Source: an uncultured Lachnospiraceae bacterium (GTDB lineage Bacteria; Bacillota; Clostridia; Lachnospirales; Lachnospiraceae). From it: DNA of 41,840 nucleotides. Where the stretch lies: positions 1 through 41,840 of the forward strand of contig CAJUFN010000018.1 of the NCBI GenBank assembly GCA_910585545.1, in the 5' to 3' direction. The notes beneath the pieces are model-generated. The model saw nothing but the letters and a program-made list of their open reading frames with translations. It was not told where the DNA came from and ran no database searches. The translations under genes were made by a program, and so were the position numbers. Of this stretch, positions 25,645-32,977 are shown one piece after another (position 1 is the first letter of the stretch; every line of letters starts with the position of its first letter).

Positions 25645-26025
25645 TTGGCTGATTTTGAAGATGGGAGAAGATCAAAAGAGCAAACGCTTATCTGTTTCCC
25701 GGAAGGAACGGACAGGGAGGAGATCTGGAAATGGTACGACAAAAATCACCTGAAAGGTATCGAATATCTGCTTTACGGGGAAGATAGAAAAAAGCAGACC
25801 TATGAAGAATGGAAAGAGATTGCATTAAAAAATATTCTGCAGGCGCATGGACTGACAATGGAAGATGAGCTGGATGAGAGCGAAGAATTTTATCTTGAGA
25901 CCAATCAATTCTTTGGCAGTTATAGATCCGTTCAGACATTTTATGGAAGCAGTACCAATGAGCTTTTGGAGGAAAAGCAGATTGTAAAAACTGAGAATGG
26001 GTATGTGGCTGTAAATATTGTTTAG
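25645..26025 (+). CDS. Hypothetical protein, possible downstream half of the preceding gene
   Basis: About 126 residues from a TTG at 25645; the open frame reaches back to the TAG at 25624. There is no ATG or GTG at the start and no good ribosome binding site. The sequence is acidic and helical, with FPEGTDREEIWKWYDKNH, YEEWKEIALKNILQAHG and a tail ending in GYVAVNIV. It could be an independent gene, the rest of a fusion split by a nonsense codon, or a product of UAG readthrough. Not recognised. Confidence 0.45.
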   Translation: MADFEDGRRSKEQTLICFPEGTDREEIWKWYDKNHLKGIEYLLYGEDRKKQTYEEWKEIALKNILQAHGLTMEDELDESEEFYLETNQFFGSYRSVQTFYGSSTNELLEEKQIVKTENGYVAVNIV

Positions 26026-26040
26026 TTAATTACCAGGTGC

Positions 26041-26067
26041 GGACAGGCGGACGGAAGTCCGCCGTCC
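26041..26067. other. GC-rich hairpin
   Basis: GGACAGGCGGAC (26041-26052) pairs with GTCCGCCGTCC (26057-26067) around a GGAA loop, with one bulged base. No T-run follows, so terminator function is doubtful. It separates the ligA-side operon from the convergent ProX-like remnant. Confidence 0.5.
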
Positions 26068-26194
26068 TGATGGATTAAAAAAATATCTGGATAGATATTA
26101 ACAAAAAGTAGATAGGATTTTTACGGTCCCCTTTAAGTTAGAGAAAGACAATATTTATTTCCAGATTGCCCGTTTATTGTAAACTTAGCATTAA

Positions 26195-26734
26195 CTATAT
26201 GTCTACAAGCACTGGTTTATGTTTTGCAAATGGTAAAAATTTGTCAATGATATCCGCAGTCCGGATCTTCATGTAGCAGGTTGTTGTTCCATCGCTGCAG
26301 CCATAGTATTCCTCGTCTGCCACCTCTTTGTCAATGATTACCTGTACATCCCTGTCCAGGTCCAAAATCGTTCCGAATACCGTTGCCGCCCCAATCTTGT
26401 TGCCTAACATCTCTTCCATCAGTTCCGCTGGAGCAAAAGATACTCTGGAAATTCCCAATGCATTGCTGAAATTTTTAGTATCAAACGCTTTCTCGCCTGT
26501 AGTGACAAACAGGTAAAAAATCGTCTTCTTCCGATTACATAAAAATAATATCTTTACCATTTTCATATTTAATTTTTACTCAATCAATACACAGTCGTCC
26601 ATGGTAACCGCTTCATCTGTATCTACCCGTTCAAAAGGAATCTTAAGCTGTGCCAATGCCTTATAGGTTTCTTTCTGCAGCTGATTCTTATATTCCTGCG
26701 GCTCGCTTGTCATAATCTCACTAATATAAAACAT
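26195..26734 (-). pseudogene. ProX-like prolyl-tRNA deacylase (YbaK domain), nonsense mutation
   Basis: Read on the minus strand from an ATG at 26734, the frame encodes 52 residues of an N-terminal segment (MFYISEIMTS, then PFERVDTDEAVTMDDC), a TAA at 26578-26576, and then about 125 residues of typical C-terminal YbaK/ProX sequence (FYLFVTTGEKAFDTKNFS, GCSDGTTTCYMKI). Both parts are in one frame, and the stop lies where related proteins usually carry an acidic residue before KLN. Such proteins hydrolyse mischarged tRNAs. A single GAA-to-TAA change would explain the break. A shorter product from the internal ATG at 26566 would lack the N-terminal part. It is divergent from the LysR gene. Confidence 0.75.
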
Positions 26735-26827
26735 CTGTTCATCTCCATATAAACATCAAAATTTGCCATTGCGCTATGACCTGTTAATAGTGTATCATAA
26801 TCTAAGGAATAATAAAAACGAATATAT

Positions 26828-26844
26828 CTCATATTATATATGAG
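26828..26844. promoter_or_regulatory. Probable LysR operator
   Basis: CTCATAT-TAT-ATATGAG is a perfect palindrome in the divergent region between the ProX-like remnant and the LysR gene, about 50 bases before the LysR start. LysR-type regulators usually bind such dyads in the shared promoter region; binding is inferred. Confidence 0.5.
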
Positions 26845-26891
26845 GATTTCGAATCTTACTGTTACTCTTGATGAAAGGAAAGTCGTTTTTT

Positions 26892-27758
26892 ATGGATGCA
26901 AATCTGCAAAAATATTTGGCATTTGTAAAAGCCGTAGAATATAAAAGCTTCACAAAGGCCGCCTTGGCACTGAACTATTCTCAGTCAGGGATTAGCCGTA
27001 TGATTTCCGACTTGGAAAAGGAGTGGGATATGATACTGTTGGAGCGAAAACGATCCGGCATCCATCTGACCTCTGACGGACTGGAGCTATTGCCTTATGC
27101 GGCAAGCCTCTGTGCAGAATATGAAAAATTGCAGATGAAAGTAGACGATTTGCATGGTTTAAAGTCCGGTATCATTCGTATTGGCACATTTTCCAGTGTG
27201 GCGACTCACTGGCTGCCTAAGATGATCAAAGCTTTTCAGACTGATTATCCGCAGATTGAGTATGAACTCCTTCTGGGAGATTATACGGAAATTGAAAAAT
27301 GGATTATTGAGAGACGTGTGGATTTTGGCTTTTTAAGGCTACCCGCCCTGCCGCAGCTTGAGACAATGTTTCTTGCCCAGGATGAACTTATGGCCGTACT
27401 GCCGGAAAATCATCCATTGGCGGACTGCGATGTGTTTCCTATGGATGCGTTGTGCAGAGAACCCTTTTTGCTGCTTGAAAAAGATCAGAATATTGTAGTC
27501 TCTGATATATTTAGAAAAAACCACCTGAAACCAGATATAAGGTTTACAACATGGGATGACTATGCCATCATGTCTATGGTTGAAGCCGGACTCGGCATCA
27601 GTATACTGCCAAGTCTGGTTCTTCAAAGGATTCCTTATCATATCGTGATAAAAAGTCTGGAAATGCCGGCATATCGGAAGATTGGCATTGCCATGCCTGA
27701 TAAAAAGGGAAGTTCTAAAGCCGTAAAAGAATTTATAAAATATTTGGATCGATTATGA
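26892..27758 (+). CDS. LysR family transcriptional regulator
   Basis: A 288-residue regulator. The N-terminal winged helix-turn-helix (residues 1-60: FVKAVEYKSFTKAALALNYSQSGISRMISDLE) and the substrate-binding domain (from about 88, GIIRIGTFSSVATHWLPKMI) are complete. The ATG at 26892 lies downstream of GAAAGGAAA; an ATG eight codons earlier is possible. It is divergent from the ProX-like remnant and convergent with the HxlR gene, overlapping its 3' end by 6 bases. It may have regulated the broken neighbour. The inducer is unknown. Confidence 0.9.
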   Translation: MDANLQKYLAFVKAVEYKSFTKAALALNYSQSGISRMISDLEKEWDMILLERKRSGIHLTSDGLELLPYAASLCAEYEKLQMKVDDLHGLKSGIIRIGTFSSVATHWLPKMIKAFQTDYPQIEYELLLGDYTEIEKWIIERRVDFGFLRLPALPQLETMFLAQDELMAVLPENHPLADCDVFPMDALCREPFLLLEKDQNIVVSDIFRKNHLKPDIRFTTWDDYAIMSMVEAGLGISILPSLVLQRIPYHIVIKSLEMPAYRKIGIAMPDKKGSSKAVKEFIKYLDRL

Positions 27759-28091
27759 ATGTGCCCTGTTGTTTTCGCCCCAGATACATAACTGGTCTAA
27801 AATTACCATCAAAGATTTTCCCTTGTCACTAAGACGGTATTCCACCTTTGGAGGAATCTGGGGATATTCTTTTCGGATAATAAGCCGGTCTTTCTCCAGC
27901 TCTTTTAAATTGTTGCTGAGAGTCTTGTCCGACACATTTTTCAGATATCGCTTTAATTCGTTGAATCTTACAACTTCAAATTCCATCAGACAGTAGAGGA
28001 TCACCATCTTATGCTTGCCGGAGATCAGCGATAATGTATAACTGAATCCGGTATCTTCAAAATTTGCTTTTTCAATATAGTTCTTTATCAT
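27753..28091 (-). CDS. HxlR family transcriptional regulator
   Basis: A 112-residue winged-helix protein of the HxlR type: GKHKMVILYCLMEFEVVRFNELKRYLKNVSDKTLSNNLKELEKDRLI in the core and YRLSDKGKSLMVILDQLCIWG at the end. There is no Cys close to the N-terminus of the kind seen in redox-sensing YodB/HypR; one Cys lies in the helix near residue 34 and one near residue 103. GAGGA precedes its start. It is divergent from the flavin reductase-like gene, which it probably controls. Confidence 0.88.
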   Translation of the reverse strand: MIKNYIEKANFEDTGFSYTLSLISGKHKMVILYCLMEFEVVRFNELKRYLKNVSDKTLSNNLKELEKDRLIIRKEYPQIPPKVEYRLSDKGKSLMVILDQLCIWGENNRAHS

Positions 28092-28112
28092 TTTATACTT
28101 TCCTCAAAGATA

Positions 28113-28163
28113 GTACCTTACAAATAAAATAGTACTTGCGCTTTTGCTGTTACCGACTATAAT
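28113..28163 (+). promoter_or_regulatory. Promoter and possible HxlR sites for the flavin reductase gene
   Basis: TTGCGC (28136-28141) and TATAAT (28158-28163) are 16 bases apart. Two AGTAC sequences (28112-28116 and 28131-28135) lie 19 bp apart, and the second overlaps the -35 box. They are reasonable candidates for HxlR binding in this divergent region. Confidence 0.5.
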
Positions 28164-28217
28164 TATATATTAGAATACAGGTCCTGTCAATTTTATGAAA
28201 GAAATGAGGTAGCGATA

Positions 28218-28784
28218 ATGAGAAAGAAACTGAATATAACCGAGGGTATTTTCCCGATGCCTGTTTTAATGGTAGCGACTTACAACGAAGATGGCAGCGT
28301 CAATGTTATGAACGCTGCCTGGGGAACCATGCAGGAGAGGGGAAATGTGGCGCTCAATTTGACTGAAACGCACAAAACAGTAAAAAATATCAAGGCAAGG
28401 GGCGCCTTTACAGTAAGTATTGCTGACGCGGCTCATGTAGTTGAAGCGGACTATTTCGGTGTCGAGTCCGGTAACCGGGTGGCAGATAAATTTGAAAACA
28501 GCGGACTTACTGCATCAAAAGCCGAACTGGTGGACGCCCCGGTTATCAATGAATTTCCTCTCTGCTTAGAGTGTGAATTTATCGAATATCAGAAGAATGA
28601 ATATGGCTGCGGTGTGATTGGTAAAGTTGTAAATGTTACGGCAGATGAGCGTATCATGGTTGAAGATAAGGTTGACATGGCTTTGGTAAATGCCATCGCT
28701 TTTGATCCTTACACTCATGGCTATTACAAAGTGGGAGAAAGAGTGGGGGAAGCCTTCAAAGATGGCTTGCAGCTTAAAAAGTAA
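28218..28784 (+). CDS. Flavin reductase-like / flavoredoxin FMN-binding protein
   Basis: A 188-residue protein of the flavin-reductase-like split-barrel family. It begins with the typical PMPVLMVATYNEDGSVNVMNAAWG and continues with NLTETHKTVKNI, GAFTVSIAD and, near the C-terminus, LVNAIAFDPYTHGYYKVGE. Members bind FMN and act as flavoredoxins or NAD(P)H:flavin oxidoreductases. GAGGT precedes the ATG. Divergent HxlR regulators commonly control such genes in response to electrophiles or redox stress, so this pair is a probable stress cargo of the element. Confidence 0.88.
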   Translation: MRKKLNITEGIFPMPVLMVATYNEDGSVNVMNAAWGTMQERGNVALNLTETHKTVKNIKARGAFTVSIADAAHVVEADYFGVESGNRVADKFENSGLTASKAELVDAPVINEFPLCLECEFIEYQKNEYGCGVIGKVVNVTADERIMVEDKVDMALVNAIAFDPYTHGYYKVGERVGEAFKDGLQLKK

Positions 28785-29086
28785 TATTTTAATCTACAAG
28801 GTTTTTCACAAGGATAAAAAGGTAAGGTTGTCACAGTTGGCAGCCTTTTTTCTTTGTGTGGAAATGAAAATATCGAAACATAGTTAAAAATCATAGTAAT
28901 CATAATCTAAAATATTAAATCTTTCTATTTTCTAAAATAATTTCCCAATTTTACAGAATCCCTGACAAGCCCTGCTTCTTATTAAGTGAAGTTCGGCACA
29001 TTGACAGCAAAATATGGAAACCGGATGATTCGGGCGGTGTACATGGAAGACGCAATACAAATACACAGGAAATAGAAAGGGATTAT
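28785..29086. other. Intergenic region before the small membrane protein gene
   Basis: Apart from the terminator at 28824-28852 this region shows an AT-rich part (28860-28950) and a mixed part (28960-29080) with no convincing open frame and no strong promoter. An AAAGGG site at 29076-29081 belongs to the gene at 29087. Confidence 0.5.
28824..28852 (+). terminator. Intrinsic terminator after the flavin reductase gene
   Basis: AAGGTTGTC pairs with GGCAGCCTT (including G-U pairs) and is followed by a run of T's, about 40 bases after the stop codon. Confidence 0.7.
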
Positions 29087-29263
29087 ATGATAGTTTTAGG
29101 AATTGCAGAAGTAATAGCAATGCTATTTTGTGCAGGAATTATGTACTGTTGTATTCTCATAGGGAAACACAGTGCTGAAGAAGAAAAGCGCTTATGGGAA
29201 ATGAAACATTTTCAGGAGCAGAAAGTTGAGGACAAGGACGAATGGGAAGAACAGGAGTCATAA
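29087..29263 (+). CDS. Small single-span membrane protein, 58 residues
   Basis: The ATG at 29087 follows AAAGGG at a good distance. Residues 2-26 form a hydrophobic span (GIAEVIAMLFCAGIMYCC), followed by a charged, Glu/Lys-rich tail of about 30 residues. The stop (29261-29263) overlaps the start of the next gene by 22 bases, which suggests coupling. No family recognised. Confidence 0.6.
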   Translation: MIVLGIAEVIAMLFCAGIMYCCILIGKHSAEEEKRLWEMKHFQEQKVEDKDEWEEQES

Positions 29264-29799
29264 ACAAGCAATTTAACGGAGAAGAAAATGAAGCCTATCA
29301 TGACATTATAGCGCTTTTTAAGATTTACCGTTCCGTAAACTGGAGGATGCAGATTAAAGTAAACCAGATGAAGCACCGGATACAGTGGGAGTATGGTACG
29401 GACATAGACACGTTTCTTGACAGCCTTTATCAGGCGGGCATGGACATTAATCAGGATCTGGGAGATATGAAAGAGCGGATTGAAATCATCAACCGTTCTA
29501 ACAAGTTCCTGAAACTAATCGATGAAGCGGTGGAGCTTATGCGGAAATTCCATCCCCAGGGGGAACGGCTATACTGGGTGCTGTATTACAGCTATCTGTC
29601 AGCTTACCGGGCAGAGAATATCGAGGAGATTCTGGACAAGCTGGAGCCTCATTTCCCAAAGATCACACGGATTCACCGGGCAACGTACTTTCGTTGGCGG
29701 GATCAGGCATTTGAGGCAGTCAGCGGGATTTTATGGGGCTATGAAGAGGAAAGCAGAAAAATTATGGAATATTTTAAAAATAATTATGAATCTGGCTAG
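29242..29799 (+). CDS. Hypothetical protein, possibly an ArpU-like regulator
   Basis: A 185-residue, helical, soluble protein. The C-terminal part (HRATYFRWRDQAFEAVSGILWG, about residues 140-163) resembles the C-terminal DNA-binding segment of phage ArpU-like late regulators, in which a similar TYYRxR...A...LWG pattern occurs. The middle (HPQGERLYWVLYYSYLSAYRAENIEEILDKL) fits a sigma-region-4-like helical arrangement. The match is weak. GAGG lies upstream of the ATG inside the preceding small gene. It sits just upstream of the parM operon and may regulate element genes. Confidence 0.55.
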   Translation: MGRTGVINKQFNGEENEAYHDIIALFKIYRSVNWRMQIKVNQMKHRIQWEYGTDIDTFLDSLYQAGMDINQDLGDMKERIEIINRSNKFLKLIDEAVELMRKFHPQGERLYWVLYYSYLSAYRAENIEEILDKLEPHFPKITRIHRATYFRWRDQAFEAVSGILWGYEEESRKIMEYFKNNYESG

Positions 29800-29807
29800 A
29801 AATACTG

Positions 29808-29837
29808 TTGACTTGCAAAACACAAAAATTTTATAGT
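29808..29837 (+). promoter_or_regulatory. Promoter of the parM-like operon
   Basis: TTGACT (29808-29813) and TATAGT (29832-29837) are 18 bases apart, about 75 bases before the ParM-like start. The short leader contains a small dyad around TGCGCA (29854-29859) but no clear array of repeats of the parC type. Confidence 0.5.
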
Positions 29838-29911
29838 AGGTGCTAACCATTCATGCGCATAAAATGAGTGATATGAAATTAGACAGGTTTTTAAGACCGG
29901 AAAGGAGATTT

Positions 29912-30856
29912 ATGATGTTGATGATGCCGATTGATACAGGAAACAAAGCAATTAAGACGGAACATTTTGAGTTCCATTCAGGGCTATCCGTATTGGAGGA
30001 TATCCCTGGAGAAGGGGAAGAAGCAGTAAAATATCAGGGCAGATATTACCGGCTGAGTTCGGAGAGGAATGTATATCTTCCGGACAAATCCGTAGATGAG
30101 CGCTATTATATCCTGACGTTGTTTGCCGTTGCCAAGGAACTGCGGGAATTAAAGCCGCCCAGACTGTTCCTGCCGGGGGAAATTTTAGAAATAGATCTGG
30201 TGGTAGGGCTTCCGCCGTTGTATTACCGGGGGCAGTATAAAAAGTTCAGGGAATATTTCTACCGGGGCGGGGAAGTTGTAGAGTTTGAGTATATGGGGAT
30301 GACTTACCGGATTTCTTTCTCACAGGTATATGTCCATATGCAGACCTATGCAGCCTATTTATATGTGGCAAGGGAGCTAAACCTGTTTAAAAAGAAGGTC
30401 CTGCTGCTGGATATTGGCGGGTTTACGCTTGATTATATGCTTCTGGAAAAGGGGATGATCGCATGGAAATATACAGATTCCACCGACAGAGGGGTGATTT
30501 CCATGTACCAGCGTATCAATAAGGGGATTCGTGAGAAATACGACCTGGATCTGAAGGAAAATGATATGGACGCGATTATTCTGGGGGAAGCTTCCATGTA
30601 TGACCAGGGGATAGAAGACAGAGTAACAGAGCTTGCAGAAAACCATATGTCAGATGCGCTTGGTATGCTCCGGGAATGCGGGATTGACCTACGGCTGTCT
30701 GTCACAGTCTTTGTGGGCGGCGGTTCCATCCTGTTATCCAAGATTATCGAAAAGGTGTGGGGAAGATACCGGGGAGAGTATTATGTGATCAATGATTCTA
30801 AGGTGAATGTGTTGGGATATAAGAAAAAATACCTGTATGACAAAGGAAGCTATTAA
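29912..30856 (+). CDS. ParM/StbA-like actin family segregation protein
   Basis: A 314-residue protein of the actin/Hsp70 ATPase superfamily. Phosphate-1 motif PIDTGNKAIK lies at residues 6-15, phosphate-2 motif VLLLDIGGFTLDYML near residue 163, and the adenosine motif VFVGGGSILL near residue 269. Length and motif spacing fit plasmid ParM/Alp-type proteins, which form filaments to move DNA copies apart. AAGGAG lies 5-7 bases before the ATGs at 29912 and 29915. The next gene, 18 bases on, is a probable ParR-type adaptor. Finding this pair in an ICE suggests a replicating, plasmid-like phase that needs stable inheritance. Confidence 0.85.
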   Translation: MMLMMPIDTGNKAIKTEHFEFHSGLSVLEDIPGEGEEAVKYQGRYYRLSSERNVYLPDKSVDERYYILTLFAVAKELRELKPPRLFLPGEILEIDLVVGLPPLYYRGQYKKFREYFYRGGEVVEFEYMGMTYRISFSQVYVHMQTYAAYLYVARELNLFKKKVLLLDIGGFTLDYMLLEKGMIAWKYTDSTDRGVISMYQRINKGIREKYDLDLKENDMDAIILGEASMYDQGIEDRVTELAENHMSDALGMLRECGIDLRLSVTVFVGGGSILLSKIIEKVWGRYRGEYYVINDSKVNVLGYKKKYLYDKGSY

Positions 30857-30874
30857 TCTGAGGAGGCGGTTTTT

Positions 30875-31213
30875 ATGAGAAAACAGGATGAATACCGTTT
30901 TAATCTGAAATTTGACGAGACGGATGAAGACCACCAGCGGGTCAGTGCATTCCTGAATAGCTGCGGCAGGAAGAAGGCAAGATATGTGGTGAAGGCGGTG
31001 CTGGCATACTGGGCATTGCAGGACGGAGAAAATCCAGTTCCAGACAAACCCAGAGAGGGAAGAATTGGGAGAAAGGAAGATATGCTTTCAGATATGGGAG
31101 AGGAAAGAAGAGACAGATTGATTCGGGTGGAGAGCAGCGGAACTGGAGATATGGATCAGGAAGAGGCAGAACTGATGCGGCAGAATTACGCAATGTTTGA
31201 GGATATGGAATAG
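30875..31213 (+). CDS. Probable ParR-like DNA-binding partner
   Basis: A 112-residue protein directly after the ParM-like gene. The N-terminal half (YRFNLKFDETDEDHQRVSAFLNSCGRKKARYVVKAVLAYW) has the strand-helix-helix pattern of a ribbon-helix-helix fold, as in ParR proteins. The C-terminal half is charged and probably flexible, where ParR contacts ParM. GAGGAGG-like bases precede the ATG. The role is inferred from position and fold pattern rather than a strong sequence match. Confidence 0.65.
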   Translation: MRKQDEYRFNLKFDETDEDHQRVSAFLNSCGRKKARYVVKAVLAYWALQDGENPVPDKPREGRIGRKEDMLSDMGEERRDRLIRVESSGTGDMDQEEAELMRQNYAMFEDME

Positions 31214-31219
31214 GGGGGG

Positions 31220-31693
31220 ATGGATACGCATGGAAAACAAAGGATAAGAAAAGTGGCAGGATCAGTCCTGGCCGCATTCGCAGCAGTGCTGGTATTTCGG
31301 ATGTTTTTTGATATTGCATATGTCAGTGGGAAGTCTATGGAGCCTGTTTTCTATGAGGGTGATGTTCTTTTGCTGAGAAAATGGGGGATCCCGCAAAATG
31401 GGGATACCGTAACCGCATACATAGATGAACGGGATGAGATGGTAGTAAAACGGGTTCTGGCAGGGGAAGGAGACGCTATTATCATTGATAATGGGGGAGT
31501 TTATTTAAACGGTAAAAAAGTGGCTGAACCTGTCCATGGAAGACAGGAGGAAAGCGGGAGGCAGGAGTATATCCTGTCTCCAGGCCAATATTTTTTAATT
31601 GGGGAGAATCTGGAAGTGTCGTTGGATTCCAGGGTGTTTGGGCGGATTGAAAAGAGTGATGTCCATGGAATAGTGGTTGGCAATTTATTTTAA
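31220..31693 (+). CDS. Type I signal peptidase
   Basis: A 157-residue membrane-anchored protease of the S26 family. One N-terminal membrane span (residues 12-34) is followed by the catalytic serine Ser39 in SGKSMEP, the general-base lysine Lys77 in VVKRVLA, and the conserved box GENLEVSLDSRVFG, where GDN is replaced by GEN. It starts 6 bases after the ParR-like gene behind a G-rich site. An element-borne signal peptidase probably processes the element's own exported conjugation proteins; this is inferred. Confidence 0.9.
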   Translation: MDTHGKQRIRKVAGSVLAAFAAVLVFRMFFDIAYVSGKSMEPVFYEGDVLLLRKWGIPQNGDTVTAYIDERDEMVVKRVLAGEGDAIIIDNGGVYLNGKKVAEPVHGRQEESGRQEYILSPGQYFLIGENLEVSLDSRVFGRIEKSDVHGIVVGNLF

Positions 31694-31709
31694 TCGGAGG
31701 TGTGCAGGA

Positions 31710-32132
31710 ATGAAGATGGGAAGGCTTTATTGTTTTAATATCCTTCAAATCGTTGGCTTAGGTGTACAGTTTTGGAACTGGAAGGCCGGATGTGCAGTGA
31801 TTTTGGGAGGATGCTTAGGAGAGATTGCATATATCAGCAGTATTGTATGGGAAAGGCGGAAGTTTAAGCCTTGTCCCAAATGCGGCGCCTGTGTTCCGGG
31901 AAGGGTAAGGCTCTGCCCGGAATGTGGGTATCAATTTGAAACCGGATTAAAGGAAACGGAAATTCTGGATCATATTGAACGGGAGCGGGATCAGCTGGAA
32001 GCCATGACATCCCAAGAGATTGACTGTAATTTTGAAAAAGTGGAAGAATTTGTCTTAGATGAGGTCACATCTTTTGATGGAGACATTGAGGAATTTTTGG
32101 ATAGGAGGAGTGGAGAAGTATTTCTGAAATAG
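31710..32132 (+). CDS. Hypothetical membrane protein with zinc ribbon
   Basis: A 140-residue protein with one or two hydrophobic segments in the first 45 residues, then a zinc-ribbon-like motif (CPKCGACV...CPECGYQF) and an acidic C-terminal tail. GGAGGTG precedes the ATG at 31710; 11 in-frame codons upstream overlap the signal peptidase gene and are not favoured. It is probably co-transcribed with the par/signal peptidase genes. Function unknown. Confidence 0.65.
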   Translation: MKMGRLYCFNILQIVGLGVQFWNWKAGCAVILGGCLGEIAYISSIVWERRKFKPCPKCGACVPGRVRLCPECGYQFETGLKETEILDHIERERDQLEAMTSQEIDCNFEKVEEFVLDEVTSFDGDIEEFLDRRSGEVFLK

Positions 32133-32533
32133 CAGGCAGAAGAAAAGTAGGCAGAAAGTAAGAATTCAGATGCCTTTCCGGGGTTAGGATAAAGCAAGGG
32201 AAACACTTTATCAAATTAAAGCACATGGGAAAGGCACAATCTCAGGGGATAGATACAACAAATACTCTTTGCTTTTATTAACTTGGGATTTAGGTTAGTA
32301 TTATCAGGAGTATTAAAAAACTTATAGTATTGCCGGGCTGTCGGGAACATTTCCTGACAGTCTTTTTTTGTACCTGTATGTGCAGGAAGACGGCATACAG
32401 TTATTTCTTAAATATCCGATATGGGAATATTTTCTATATCCGGGGGAGAAGTAAGGGAATCCCCGGTGCGCGTCCACCGCCTGAAGTTTTCGGTGAAACA
32501 GATGACTTTCAAGAAAACTTTCAGGAGGAAAAT
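32133..32533. other. Intergenic region with nested inverted repeats and a terminator
   Basis: About 400 bases with no supported gene. An outer inverted repeat, TGCCTTTCC (32171-32179) / GGAAAGGCA (32228-32236), encloses GATAAAG (32188-32194) / CTTTATC (32206-32212), all perfect. A terminator follows at 32336-32369. No strong consensus promoter was seen, though TATTAT and TATAGT sequences near 32300-32330 could serve as -10 boxes. Confidence 0.55.
32336..32369 (+). terminator. Intrinsic terminator upstream of the sigma-like genes
   Basis: GGCTGTCGGGAA (32336-32347) pairs with TTCCTGACAGTC (32351-32362), followed by seven T's. It may end the par/signal peptidase transcript or act in the leader of the sigma-like operon, 165 bases upstream of its start codon. 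Confidence 0.8.
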
Positions 32534-32977
32534 ATGGAACGTAAGAATACAGATGAATTAAGAAACCATTTCAGCGCTTATGTGAAGCAGGCGGTTAAGA
32601 ATACGAAGGGGCATTATCTGGACAAGAAATGCAGCGTGGAGAGAAATGAAACGAATTATGAGGAAGAACTGGCAGTTCCAGGGCAGGGGATAGAAGAACT
32701 GTTAAGAGAGCGGGATTTTCTGTCAGATAAGATTTTTCATGGTATTATAGAGAGCCGGCTGTTGCTGGATCAGATCGAGGATTACCAGCTCTTTCAGGCA
32801 ATCACTTCGCTTGCAGAGCGGCAGAAGGATGTGATCGTGCTGCGGATCTTCTACGAAAAATCATTCCGAGAGATTGGCCTGATTGTAGGGATGGCAGAGA
32901 AGAAGGCAGAAAATACATACTATAATGCGGTAAAGAAAATCCGTAAGATTTTAGGAGGCGGAAAGGATGGAGTTTAG
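32534..32977 (+). CDS. Sigma-70-like protein, region 4 type
   Basis: A 147-residue regulator. The C-terminal 60 residues match sigma region 4 (LFQAITSLAERQKDVIVLRIFYEKSFREIGLIVGMAEKKAENTYYNAVKKIRKIL), including a helix-turn-helix for the -35 element. The N-terminal part has no region 2. AGGAGG precedes the ATG at 32534; the open frame upstream passes through the terminator and is unlikely to be coding. The next gene overlaps by 11 bases and looks like a separate region-2-type protein, so the two may act as a two-part sigma factor like those of Tn916-like elements or SigO/RsoA of Bacillus subtilis. Confidence 0.8.
   Translation: MERKNTDELRNHFSAYVKQAVKNTKGHYLDKKCSVERNETNYEEELAVPGQGIEELLRERDFLSDKIFHGIIESRLLLDQIEDYQLFQAITSLAERQKDVIVLRIFYEKSFREIGLIVGMAEKKAENTYYNAVKKIRKILGGGKDGV

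Noticed and set aside
29522..29836. Second-frame open reading frame inside the gene at 29242
   Set aside because: It overlaps a better-supported gene almost entirely, and its composition looks like a shifted shadow of that gene.
32330..32533. N-terminal extension of the region-4 sigma-like protein
   Set aside because: The extra 68 codons lie over a terminator hairpin, and AGGAGG is placed for the ATG at 32534.
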